A DNA stretch of 64,000 bases, from assembly GCF_943373825.1 (NCBI RefSeq), contig NZ_CALSBP010000002.1, positions 919,501-983,500 of the forward strand, read 5' to 3'. The notes below the pieces were generated by a model, which was not told where the DNA came from, searched no databases, and saw nothing but the letters and a program-made list of their open reading frames with translations. The DNA is from Aquimarina spinulae (GTDB lineage: Bacteria > Bacteroidota > Bacteroidia > Flavobacteriales > Flavobacteriaceae). Positions 55,703-63,588 of the stretch are shown piece after piece. Each line of letters starts with the position of its first letter. Position 1 is the first letter of the stretch. The translations under genes and the position numbers were made by a program.

Positions 55703-56431
55703 TTAATACTGAAAAATATCGTTCTTCTGTTTTTTTAGATCCTTAAAATATTTGTACACTTTTCGAATTGCAATTTTCGACATTTGTTCTAAATATTCCA
55801 AATCTGGTTTTCCTATAAATTCATGAATGACATTATCCTCTATTTTTACTTGAATAATAGTACTGCGACCAAAGCTTAATTTTTCATACACCCCAACTAC
55901 TTTATTACCGTTTATTTGGTTTAATGTATAGGAGGCATAGAAAAATTCATAGAAATCTCTTCCTGGTTTGGTCTTAGTCTCTTCTATCACTATTCCTTTT
56001 AATTCAATTCCATCATCAGAGGAGATATCATCTTCTGTTGAATTAGACTTCTGATTAGCTTCTTCATTAAAAGCAAGCCTATCTTTGCCTATAATCTTAT
56101 CTTCTTCATAAATCAATAAAAGTAATACTATTTTATCACTCTCATCTACACTAATTGCCCCTCTTGAGAGTTCTTTACTTTCGTTTGCTTCTAGCGTAAA
56201 TCTTCCTTCCTGATTATTTTTAGATACATTATTATTTGCATCTGTTCGAAAAACAGTAATAGTATATTGCAAACTTTTGTATACTTCTGTAGTATTAGTA
56301 GCAGTAGCAACCACAGAAATCATATCGTCTATAGTTACTGTTTTAACTTTTGCAACTACATCGGTATTTGTGAACTGTGCAATTGAAACCTGAAAACACA
56401 AAGTTGCAAGTATGACAAGTTTACACTTCAT
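55703..56431 (-). CDS. csgE: CsgE curli export factor fused to an N-terminal CsgH-like domain
   Basis: A 242-residue exported protein (signal through VSIAQ). The C-terminal part (about 142-242) is CsgE, with IELKGIVIEETKTKPGRDFY as the family start, then TIIQVKIEDNVIHEF and AIRKVYKYFKDLKKQ. CsgE caps CsgG and delivers subunits to it. The N-terminal part (about 20-121) is an immunoglobulin-like sandwich with the pattern of CsgH/CsgC curlin-aggregation inhibitors: VVATATNTTE then EGRFTLEANESKELSRGAI. An acidic Ser-rich linker (about 122-141) separates the two. The domain identification is by eye; CsgE is firm, CsgH likely. Confidence 0.82.
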   Translation of the reverse strand: MKCKLVILATLCFQVSIAQFTNTDVVAKVKTVTIDDMISVVATATNTTEVYKSLQYTITVFRTDANNNVSKNNQEGRFTLEANESKELSRGAISVDESDKIVLLLLIYEEDKIIGKDRLAFNEEANQKSNSTEDDISSDDGIELKGIVIEETKTKPGRDFYEFFYASYTLNQINGNKVVGVYEKLSFGRSTIIQVKIEDNVIHEFIGKPDLEYLEQMSKIAIRKVYKYFKDLKKQKNDIFQY

Positions 56432-56449
56432 ACTTTTATATGTCTGTTA

Positions 56450-56971
56450 TTAAAAACTTCTAACAATTATAGTTCTGGCATCGCCAGACATTTTAAATTT
56501 TAAATTCTTTGACAGTTCATTACTACCAAATCGTTCAAAAATCAGGTTATTACCTTCTTGTATAAGTTCTAAATTAGTTGATATATCAGGATTAAAAGAA
56601 AAATCAGTCACAGAATTATTATTTCCTGTTTGTATAATTGATTTCTCTATTTCTCTGGCAGATTCATTTATCTCTACTAGATTTTGGTCCCCTTTCTGAA
56701 GTATTTTAATATCTGAAGATTCTGCAATAATAGTAGAAAGCACAGCATTACTCGTTCCTATTTGCTGAATAAAAACTGCATTTACTCCATTAGAAAGAGG
56801 TAACGATTCTGCTCCTACAGATAATACATTATTAACCTGAGACAGGGTAATAAACTTATCTTGATCAGTAACAGAAAGCTCGCTTTCACCTTTTAAATTT
56901 TGAGTATACCCATTAGAAAAAGTAAAGAAAATAAAAAACACCAATGCCTGTATAAGAATGGTTTTGTTCAT
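56450..56971 (-). CDS. csgB: CsgB-like minor curlin (nucleator) protein
   Basis: A 173-residue exported protein (signal through NGYTQ). It holds several degenerate curlin repeats of the form [hydrophobic]xQxGxxN, for example VFIQQIGTSNAVLS, IKILQKGDQNLVEI, SIIQTGNNNSVTDF and LELIQEGNNLIFE. Repeats are fewer and less regular than in the major subunit, and the C-terminus (DARTIIVRSF) is non-repetitive. This fits a nucleator anchored at the surface rather than a bulk fibre subunit. It follows the major curlin gene after a strong hairpin. Confidence 0.8.
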   Translation of the reverse strand: MNKTILIQALVFFIFFTFSNGYTQNLKGESELSVTDQDKFITLSQVNNVLSVGAESLPLSNGVNAVFIQQIGTSNAVLSTIIAESSDIKILQKGDQNLVEINESAREIEKSIIQTGNNNSVTDFSFNPDISTNLELIQEGNNLIFERFGSNELSKNLKFKMSGDARTIIVRSF

Positions 56972-56997
56972 CTTTTTCAGAATTTAAAAAATCAAGA

Positions 56998-57030
56998 TAA
57001 GAGTTATGCTCAAATTGAGCATAACTCTTA
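56998..57030 (-). promoter_or_regulatory. Perfect intercistronic hairpin between the major and minor curlin genes
   Basis: TAAGAGTTATGCTCAA (56998-57013) and TTGAGCATAACTCTTA (57015-57030) are exact complements, a 16-bp palindrome with one base between. It lies 29 bp after the stop of the csgA-like gene and 26 bp before the start of the csgB-like gene. A run of T begins about 6 nt beyond it on the minus strand, so it may be a partial terminator or an mRNA 3'-end stabiliser. Confidence 0.75.
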
Positions 57031-57059
57031 TAAAGAAATTAAAGTTTATTCGAATCTAA

Positions 57060-58583
57060 TTAATTCGAACCATTTTGAGTTACAGTAGCACCATTGTTTA
57101 CTCCTGTTTGAAGAATCACACTAGTGTTCATATCTCCTATCTGAGTTACAAAAGTATTGTTACCTGTTCCTACCTGAGTATCTGTAGCGACATTCATATT
57201 TCCAAATTGGAGAATATCACTTGTATTGCTAGCTCCATTTTGAGTTGAAGCAGCTCTATTTTCATCACCAAACTGAATTTGGCTAACAAGGTTATTTTCT
57301 CCAGCTAAATTGAAATCTGAACTTCCTTCTTGAGAAGCTTCAGCAACGTTACCGTTACCTAGTTGAAGTTGTCTCGTAGTGTTTTCTCCTCCAAAATTTA
57401 TAAGGTTCTGAGTAGCAGAAGCATTGTTTCTATCTCCTAACTGAGTTTGTACTACAACATTATTATCTTCTTCGTGTCTTGCAAAAGCTTCGTTACCGTT
57501 ACCAGACTGAAATTGATCTACAAGACCACCTCTAGAAGTAAAGAACGCCCCTCCTTGTACAGAAGTCGCATTGTTACCAACTCCTGTTTGACTTTGGATA
57601 GCTGTATTATTTGCTCCTGATTGTGTTGTAGAAGCAACATTTTCATCACCAGATTGTGATTGATCAGAAATATTAGTACTTCCGTTTTGAGATGCTGTAG
57701 CTGCGTTACTATTACCTTCTTGTACTTGAGTAGCTAGGTTATCTCCTCCAAAAGATCCTAAATTTTGCTCTGCACTTGCATCATTAGAGTCTCCTGTCTG
57801 GCTTTGAAGAATTGTATTATTATCTTCTTCATGATTCGCAAATGCATTATTTTCATCACCTGCCTGTACTTGCTCTACTCTTCCTCCTCTAGAATCAAAA
57901 AGGGTACTACCTTGTACAGAATTTGCAGTGTTACCTCCACCTTCTTGGTCTTGGCTCACAGAATTATTATTTCCCCACTGTCCTGCAGTAGCGATATTAG
58001 CATCTCCTATTTGTGATTGTGAAGAAAGATTGTTCTGTCCTACTTGCGTAATAGATGCTACGTTAAAGTTTCCTTCTTGATTAAGTTCACTAAAGTTATC
58101 TATCCCTTCTTGGCTTGAAGACCCAGAATTACCATCTCCAAATTGAACCTGAATAGCAGTATTGGTTAATCCTTCCTGAGATATTGTTGCTTCGTTCCTA
58201 TCTCCTTCCTGAAGTTGATTAGCTACATTACCCCCTCCTTCAAATGCTAAGTTTTGAGTAGCTCTAGCAGAATTACCATTACCTACTTGTACTTGATACA
58301 CTTGATTATCTGCTTCCTCATGATGAGCAAAAGCCGAGTTCTTATCTCCTGTTTGAGATTGTTCTACAACTCCGTTACTTGAATTAAATGCTGTAGTACC
58401 TTGGATAGCTTCTGCATTGTTAGCCTTTCCTTCTTGAGTTGTTAAAGAAGAATTAGTTGCCCCTACCTGAGAAATATTAGCGATATTATCATCCCCGGTT
58501 TGAGTAACATTACTATTGTTTGACTGTGCGATCATTGCCGTAGCGCTTAATAAAGCTGCTAAGCTAAAAATTAATTTTTTCAT
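57060..58583 (-). CDS. csgA: CsgA-like major curlin, multi-repeat functional amyloid subunit
   Basis: A 507-residue exported protein (signal MKKLIFSLAALLSATAMIAQ), over three times the length of E. coli CsgA (151). Residues 22-507 are built on an 11-residue half-repeat with about 32 QxG slots, as in VTQTGDDNIANISQVGATN. Three higher-order modules begin at residues 62, 225 and 344. In each, a 5-residue insert precedes the first QxG, the next slot becomes HEE (88-90, 251-253, 370-372), and a later slot becomes QNL with a 4-residue Gly-rich insert. Exported subunits should stack as a beta-solenoid amyloid on the cell surface. It is the first gene of the operon, with a TTTG/TACTTTTG promoter upstream. 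Confidence 0.9.
   Translation of the reverse strand: MKKLIFSLAALLSATAMIAQSNNSNVTQTGDDNIANISQVGATNSSLTTQEGKANNAEAIQGTTAFNSSNGVVEQSQTGDKNSAFAHHEEADNQVYQVQVGNGNSARATQNLAFEGGGNVANQLQEGDRNEATISQEGLTNTAIQVQFGDGNSGSSSQEGIDNFSELNQEGNFNVASITQVGQNNLSSQSQIGDANIATAGQWGNNNSVSQDQEGGGNTANSVQGSTLFDSRGGRVEQVQAGDENNAFANHEEDNNTILQSQTGDSNDASAEQNLGSFGGDNLATQVQEGNSNAATASQNGSTNISDQSQSGDENVASTTQSGANNTAIQSQTGVGNNATSVQGGAFFTSRGGLVDQFQSGNGNEAFARHEEDNNVVVQTQLGDRNNASATQNLINFGGENTTRQLQLGNGNVAEASQEGSSDFNLAGENNLVSQIQFGDENRAASTQNGASNTSDILQFGNMNVATDTQVGTGNNTFVTQIGDMNTSVILQTGVNNGATVTQNGSN
57069..58520 (-). repeat. Curlin repeat array
   Basis: This encodes residues 22-505 of the major curlin. Most QxG slots are spaced exactly 11 residues (33 bp) apart, broken by the three module-specific inserts. 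The gaps from Q61 to Q77, Q224 to Q240 and Q343 to Q359 are each 16 residues, and those from Q110, Q273 and Q392 to the next QxG are each 15. Confidence 0.88.
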
Positions 58584-58723
58584 ACGTAATATATATTAAA
58601 AGTGATTAAATTGAGTTACTTTACTTAAAATTTTACAGCACAAGAACAATAAAGATCAGAAAAATCTAATCTCCACTTATTATTCAGTAAAAAAAATATA
58701 TTTTGGGACCTGGGGGGTATAAT

Positions 58724-58756
58724 CAAAAGTATGACGACCATTTTGATATTATCAAA
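58724..58756 (-). promoter_or_regulatory. Promoter of the curli operon
   Basis: On the minus strand TTTG (58756-58753), 21 bp, then TACTTTTG (58731-58724), a match to the Bacteroidetes TTTG/TAnnTTTG consensus. The predicted transcript would have a leader of about 130 nt before csgA, starting near a run of C followed by AGGTCCC. Of the 58584-58920 spacer, the rest holds the leader, the glnN terminator hairpin, and nothing else I can identify. Confidence 0.6.
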
Positions 58757-58815
58757 TTTAGGAAAATATTAAAGCTATTATTATCAATTCCCCAACTATT
58801 CGATGAAATACATGC

Positions 58816-58851
58816 AAAAAAACCATAGAAAAATAAATTCCTATGGTTTTT
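58816..58851. terminator. Rho-independent terminator after glnN
   Basis: AACCATAG/CTATGGTT with flanking A and T runs, 70 bp past the glnN stop on the minus strand. It isolates glnN from the curli promoter. Confidence 0.72.
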
Positions 58852-58920
58852 AAAGGGTTTATCAAATATCAGTTTTTCACTAAAATTTAATTGAAAAAAA
58901 AATAGTAGGTTAATTCTTAC

Positions 58921-61107
58921 CTACCTTGTAAAAAGCAGCTCTCTATATTTTGTTAGCGGCCATAGTTCATCGTCTACAAGTAATTCTAATTTATCGCAGC
59001 TATATCTAATTTCATCAAACAGAGGTTTCACTTTATCACAATAACTCGAAGCTTTTTTCTCTAGATCTTCAAGTTTGTTTGCTTTTTTACGTGCTTCGGT
59101 CATTTCATTAACCTTAGTGTTGATCTTACCAATATGTCCCGAAATCTCTTCTATGATTCCCATCTGCTCCTTAGCATATTTTTTAAAATCTTTACCATAT
59201 AGTTCTTTTAATCCAGACACATTATTGATTAACATATTTTGATACCGTATTGCAGTCGGAATCACATGGTTTCGAGCAATATCTCCAAGCACCCTACCTT
59301 CTATTTGAATTCTTAATACATATTCTTCTACTTCAATTTCATAACGAGCTTCGGCTTCAATCTTATTCATTACACCCATTTTCTCAAAAAGTTCCAGGTT
59401 TTTCTTAGAAACCTTAGCTTTTAGTGCTTCGGGGGTAGTTTTATTATTACTTAACCCTCTCTTCTTAGCTTCTTTTTCCCATTCCTCGCCATATCCATTT
59501 CCTTCAAAAAGAATATTTTTGGATTGCTTTATATATTCTCTTAACACATTAAATATTGCCTCATCTTTTTTGAGTCCCTTTTTATCAATCAATGCGTCAA
59601 CTTCTTTCTTAAAATCTACCAGCTGTTTTGCTACGATAGTATTAAGAATTGTCATTGGATTTGCACAGTTTGCTTTAGACCCTACAGCTCTAAATTCAAA
59701 TTTATTTCCTGTAAAAGCAAAAGGAGAAGTTCTATTACGATCTGTATTGTCTAATAAAATCTCTGGTATTTTCCCTACTACATTTAATTTAAGATCTGTT
59801 TTTTCTTGTGGAGATAATTTCCCATTAGTAACTCCTTCTAATTCTTTAAGTACAGCTGTTAATTGCTCTCCTATAAATACAGACATAATAGCTGGAGGCG
59901 CTTCATTAGCTCCAAGACGGTGATCATTACTAGCCGAAGCAATACCTGCTCTCATTAATTCTTCATTTTCATTAATAGCTTTAATAGTATTAATGAAAAA
60001 GGTTAAAAATTGAAGGTTACTCATTGGTGTTTTTCCCGGGCCTAATAAATTTACACCAGTATTTGTTGCCAAAGACCAGTTATTGTGTTTTCCTGATCCA
60101 TTTACACCTGCAAAAGGTTTCTCGTGTAAAAGTACAGTTAGGTGGTGTCTTGCCGCTACTTTATCCATAACATCCATAAGTAAGGAGTTGTGATCTACAG
60201 CAAGGTTTGTTTCTTCAAATATAGGAGCCAACTCAAATTGATTAGGAGCTACCTCATTATGACGTGTTTTTACCGGAATACCCAACAGCATACATTCTGT
60301 TTCCAAATCCCTCATATAATCCAATGCTCTTGTAGGGATGCTTCCAAAATAGTGGTCATCTAGTTGTTGTCCTTTTGCTGCAGAATGACCAAGAAGTGTT
60401 CTACCGGTCATTACAATATCGGGTCTAGAATATGCCAATGCACTATCAATCAAAAAATACTCTTGTTCCCAACCCAAAGATGCATTTACTTTTTTAACAT
60501 TCTTATCAAAATACTTGGCAACAGCTGTTGCTGCGTTATCGACAGCCTGCAAAGCTCTTAACAATGGCGTTTTATAATCCAGAGCCTCCCCTGTATAGGC
60601 GACAAAAACGGTAGGAATACATAATGTAGTACCATAAATAAAAGCAGGAGAAGTAGGATCCCATGCAGTATACCCCCTAGCTTCGAAGGTATTACGAATC
60701 CCTCCATTAGGAAAAGAAGATGCATCTGGTTCTTGTTGTACCAATTGTCCTCCTCCAAATTTTTCGATGGCCTGCCCATTCCCTATGGTTTCAAAAAAGG
60801 CATCATGTTTTTCTGCTGTTGCTCCTGTTAATGGTTGAAACCAATGGGTATAATGTGTTACACCTTTAGAAAGTGCCCATTCTTTCATCGCCGATGAAAT
60901 TTGATCAGCAATCTTGCGATCAATTTTAGAACCATGTTCTATGGCATCCATTACACTACTATAAGCATCTTTGGTAAGATACTGAAGCATTGTTGTTTGA
61001 TTAAATACATTGTTACCAAATAATACAGATCGACGTTCTGTTTCTGTAACTATAACAGGTTTACGATGTAAGCTCTCTTTTAGAGCTTGAAATCTGAGTG
61101 TTGACAT
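58921..61107 (-). CDS. glnN: glutamine synthetase, type III
   Basis: GSIII (728 residues) makes glutamine from glutamate and ammonia with ATP. The family features are present: the N-terminal SVLFGNNVFNQTTM, THWFQPLTGATAEKHDAFFE, the catalytic EQEYFLID region (GWEQEYFLIDSALAYSRPD), RHNEVAPNQFELAPIFEETN, and KHNNWSLATNTGVNLLGPG. The ATG at 61107 (MSTLRFQALKESLH) is used rather than one seven codons upstream. It faces the GSII gene across a 218-bp shared regulatory region. Confidence 0.95.
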   Translation of the reverse strand: MSTLRFQALKESLHRKPVIVTETERRSVLFGNNVFNQTTMLQYLTKDAYSSVMDAIEHGSKIDRKIADQISSAMKEWALSKGVTHYTHWFQPLTGATAEKHDAFFETIGNGQAIEKFGGGQLVQQEPDASSFPNGGIRNTFEARGYTAWDPTSPAFIYGTTLCIPTVFVAYTGEALDYKTPLLRALQAVDNAATAVAKYFDKNVKKVNASLGWEQEYFLIDSALAYSRPDIVMTGRTLLGHSAAKGQQLDDHYFGSIPTRALDYMRDLETECMLLGIPVKTRHNEVAPNQFELAPIFEETNLAVDHNSLLMDVMDKVAARHHLTVLLHEKPFAGVNGSGKHNNWSLATNTGVNLLGPGKTPMSNLQFLTFFINTIKAINENEELMRAGIASASNDHRLGANEAPPAIMSVFIGEQLTAVLKELEGVTNGKLSPQEKTDLKLNVVGKIPEILLDNTDRNRTSPFAFTGNKFEFRAVGSKANCANPMTILNTIVAKQLVDFKKEVDALIDKKGLKKDEAIFNVLREYIKQSKNILFEGNGYGEEWEKEAKKRGLSNNKTTPEALKAKVSKKNLELFEKMGVMNKIEAEARYEIEVEEYVLRIQIEGRVLGDIARNHVIPTAIRYQNMLINNVSGLKELYGKDFKKYAKEQMGIIEEISGHIGKINTKVNEMTEARKKANKLEDLEKKASSYCDKVKPLFDEIRYSCDKLELLVDDELWPLTKYRELLFTR

Positions 61108-61192
61108 AATTAAGTGAGTTTTATACAAAGATAAAAGAAGTTTCTATTGAAAATATAAAAAATATTTTCTTTCAAAATTAATAATTATTTAA

Positions 61193-61275
61193 AATACCCC
61201 CTAAAAAAACAGGGTATTAATAAAATTTATTATAAATATAATTATCGACCCCCTATTTTTTTGGTAATACCAAAA
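61193..61275. promoter_or_regulatory. Operator-like elements in the glnN-glnA intergenic region
   Basis: Three elements are seen. AATACCC/GGGTATT (61193-61199 and 61212-61218) is a 7-bp inverted repeat. ACCCCCTA occurs directly repeated at 61196-61203 and 61248-61255, 52 bp apart (close to five helical turns). TTTTGGTA/TACCAAAA (61259-61275) is a perfect palindrome with one central base. The palindrome covers the -33 element of the glnA promoter, so it could be a repressor or activator site. No factor is identified. Confidence 0.55.
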
Positions 61276-61290
61276 TAAAAACTAATTTTG
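61260..61290 (+). promoter_or_regulatory. Promoter of the type II glutamine synthetase gene
   Basis: TTTG (61260-61263), 19 bp, then TAATTTTG (61283-61290) match the Bacteroidetes consensus exactly. The start codon is at 61326. The -33 element is inside a 17-bp palindrome. Confidence 0.65.
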
Positions 61291-61325
61291 GACCTTATAA
61301 CAATTCAATTTATAAAGTGTTAATT

Positions 61326-62351
61326 ATGAGTAAAGCTAAATTAGAATACATTTGGCTAGATGGTTACAAACCAACTGCTAACTTAAGAAGTAAAACAAAA
61401 ATTGAAGAAAATTTTAGCGGAAAGCTTGAAGAGTGCCCAATGTGGTCTTTTGACGGTAGTTCTACAAGACAAGCAGAAGGCGGTTCTTCTGATTGTTTAT
61501 TAAAACCTGTTGCTATATATCCTGATCCTGCAAGAAAAAATGGATACCTGGTAATGACAGAAGTTTTAAATTCTGATGGAACTCCTCACGAGTCTAATGC
61601 ACGAGCAACAATCGATGATGATGATAATGATTTTTGGTTTGGTTTTGAGCAAGAATACTTTATTATGGATTCTAAAACACAGCTACCATTAGGATTTCCT
61701 GTTGGTGGTTACCCTGGCCCACAAGGTATGTATTATTGTTCTGTAGGAGGTAGAAATACACATGGAAGAGATTTTGTTGAAGAACATGCTGATCTATGTA
61801 TCGCTGCAGGACTTAATTTTGAAGGAATTAATCAAGAAGTTGCAAGTGGACAATGGGAATTTCAACTATTTGCCAAAGGAGCTAAAAAAGCTGGAGATGA
61901 AATATGGGTAGCTCGTTATTTATTAGATCGTCTCACCGAACAATATGGGTATTATATTGAATATCACCCTAAACCTATTAAAGGAGACTGGAATGGTTCT
62001 GGTATGCATGCAAACTTTTCTAACGAAGTATTAAGAACCTGTGGTTCTAAAGAAGTTTATGAAACTATTTGTGAAGCATTTAGACCTGTTACCAAAGAAC
62101 ATATTGCTGTATATGGTGAGTTTAATGATCAACGATTAACCGGTGAACACGAAACACAGTCTATACACGAATTCTCTTATGGAGTATCAGATAGAGGAGC
62201 ATCTATAAGAATTCCTATTATTACCGTAGAAAAAGGATGGAAAGGTTGGCTAGAAGACCGTAGACCTGCATCTAACGGTGATCCATATAAAATTGCTGCT
62301 AGAATTGTAACTACTGTTAAAACTGCAGATGTTGCAGCTGTAATGGCATAA
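61326..62351 (+). CDS. glnA: glutamine synthetase, type II (eukaryote-like)
   Basis: GSII (341 residues from ATG at 61326) has the beta-grasp N-terminus (MWSFDGSSTRQAEGGSSDCL) and catalytic domain (FWFGFEQEYFIMD, GMYYCSVGGRNTHGRDFVEE, GINQEVASGQWEFQLF, GSGMHANFSNE, GVSDRGASIRIP). The short length and absence of the type I adenylylation loop mark it as type II, the eukaryotic-like octameric or decameric form. It lies divergent to the type III gene and is followed by its own terminator. Confidence 0.95.
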   Translation: MSKAKLEYIWLDGYKPTANLRSKTKIEENFSGKLEECPMWSFDGSSTRQAEGGSSDCLLKPVAIYPDPARKNGYLVMTEVLNSDGTPHESNARATIDDDDNDFWFGFEQEYFIMDSKTQLPLGFPVGGYPGPQGMYYCSVGGRNTHGRDFVEEHADLCIAAGLNFEGINQEVASGQWEFQLFAKGAKKAGDEIWVARYLLDRLTEQYGYYIEYHPKPIKGDWNGSGMHANFSNEVLRTCGSKEVYETICEAFRPVTKEHIAVYGEFNDQRLTGEHETQSIHEFSYGVSDRGASIRIPIITVEKGWKGWLEDRRPASNGDPYKIAARIVTTVKTADVAAVMA

Positions 62352-62400
62352 TAACAATTTATTGTATGTAACTTAACTAACTAAGTTGGTTAAACACCAA

Positions 62401-62437
62401 AAAACACCTTTAGGAATTTTCTAAAGGTGTTTTTTTG
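62401..62437 (+). terminator. Rho-independent terminator after glnA
   Basis: AAAACACCTTTAG (62401-62413) pairs with CTAAAGGTGTTTT (62421-62433), with a loop GAATTTT and T run. It also faces the convergent CaCA gene. Confidence 0.85.
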
Positions 62438-62485
62438 TTCTTTATATAGAGATTACAATCCTAATTGTTCTCTAAACTTATTGGT

Positions 62486-63439
62486 TTATTCTATAAAAAC
62501 CATTGCAATAAAAATGCAATATGCTGCAAAAATCAATACTCCTTTTGGGCGTCCCAGGATCATTTTTTTAGGTATAAAAGCCAATGGAAGTAAAATCATA
62601 GCAAAACCAAGCATCCAATAAATATTTACATTCATTAGTGTTTCATCTTTTACTGCAATAGGTTGAATTAATGAAGTTATTCCTAATACCGAAGCAATAT
62701 TAAAAATATTAGATCCTATAAGATTTCCGAGTGAAATTGCTTTTTCCTGTTTAAGTGCTGCAATAACAGAAGCAGCTAATTCTGGAACACTAGTCCCCAC
62801 TGCAATAAGAGTAACTGCAATTACACCTTCGCTAACTCCCATTTTTTTGGCAATGGTTTCTGCTCCGCTTACCAATAATTCTGAACCAAAATATAATGCA
62901 GTTCCGCCAATGAGTAACCAAATTATAATTTTAAAATTAGATGTTTTCTGAAGAGAATCATCGACCTCTTCTGCTGCAGTATTAGAAGATTTTCTAGCTC
63001 TTCGAATCAAAAGGAACAGATAAACCAGTAAAGATAATAACAACACAAGTCCTTCTAACTGAGTTAAAATTGCATCATTTTCTAAAAAGAGATATAATAC
63101 AAAAGATAACAATACCATTACCGGCCAATTGAATTTGTAAAAATCCTTGTCGATAGCCAAAGGGCCTATTATAGCAGTAATACCCAATACCAAACCAATA
63201 TTAGCAATATTAGACCCAACTACATTACCTAAAGATATATCTGATAATCCGTCTAATGCCGCCTGAATGCTTACTAATAATTCTGGAGCAGAGGTAGCAA
63301 AAGAAACTACGGTTAACCCAATAACCATACGAGACAATTTAAGTCTGAACGAAAGTGCAACAGAGGATCTTACTAAAAACTCCCCTCCTACAACAAGAAG
63401 TACTAGTCCTATAATAAGGTATAGTATACTGGCAACCAT
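62486..63439 (-). CDS. CaCA superfamily Na+/Ca2+ exchanger-like protein (YrbG type)
   Basis: A 317-residue inner-membrane protein. The two alpha-repeats are clear: TVVSFATSAPELLVSIQAAL with LGNVVGSNIANIGLVLG, and LIAVGTSVPELAASVIAAL with LGNLIGSNIFNIASVLG. Each has about five membrane segments. The ATG at 63439 (MVASILYLIIGLVLLVVGGE) is preferred over a start at 63505 that would add an unlikely hydrophobic leader crossing the promoter. It probably exchanges Ca2+ for Na+ or H+. Confidence 0.93.
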   Translation of the reverse strand: MVASILYLIIGLVLLVVGGEFLVRSSVALSFRLKLSRMVIGLTVVSFATSAPELLVSIQAALDGLSDISLGNVVGSNIANIGLVLGITAIIGPLAIDKDFYKFNWPVMVLLSFVLYLFLENDAILTQLEGLVLLLSLLVYLFLLIRRARKSSNTAAEEVDDSLQKTSNFKIIIWLLIGGTALYFGSELLVSGAETIAKKMGVSEGVIAVTLIAVGTSVPELAASVIAALKQEKAISLGNLIGSNIFNIASVLGITSLIQPIAVKDETLMNVNIYWMLGFAMILLPLAFIPKKMILGRPKGVLIFAAYCIFIAMVFIE

Positions 63440-63457
63440 AAATTTTAATTTTGTCTG

Positions 63458-63490
63458 CGAAGATACTATTATATAAAAACTTTTCTCAAA
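63458..63490 (-). promoter_or_regulatory. Predicted promoter of the CaCA exchanger gene
   Basis: TTTG (63490-63487), 21 bp, then TATCTTCG (63465-63458), one base from the TAnnTTTG consensus. The -33 element merges with the T run of the hairpin at 63494-63523. Confidence 0.45.
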
Positions 63491-63493
63491 AAA

Positions 63494-63523
63494 AATAGCA
63501 CCCATATTAATCGGGATGCTATT
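63494..63523 (-). terminator. Hairpin upstream of the exchanger promoter
   Basis: AATAGCA/TGCTATT with an inner CCC/GGG pair, followed by T on the minus strand. It looks like a terminator of minus-strand transcription arriving from the right. Confidence 0.55.
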
Positions 63524-63588
63524 CTACACAAATTACCAAAATCACTGGAGGGGAAAAGAAATTCTATTATTTCTTAATGTGCAATTCA

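Noticed and set aside
57765..58016. Plus-strand 83-codon frame inside the major curlin gene
   Set aside because: It is the antisense reading of the curlin repeats, with no signal or family features.
57069..58520. Regular 33-bp periodicity that could look like a CRISPR or VNTR array
   Set aside because: The periodicity is coding: every unit keeps the reading frame and the QxG pattern of curlin, and there are no identical repeats with unique spacers.
61108..61325. Sigma-54 promoter for the glutamine synthetase genes
   Set aside because: No GG-N10-GC type -24/-12 element is present; the TTTG/TAnnTTTG pair explains the GSII start better.
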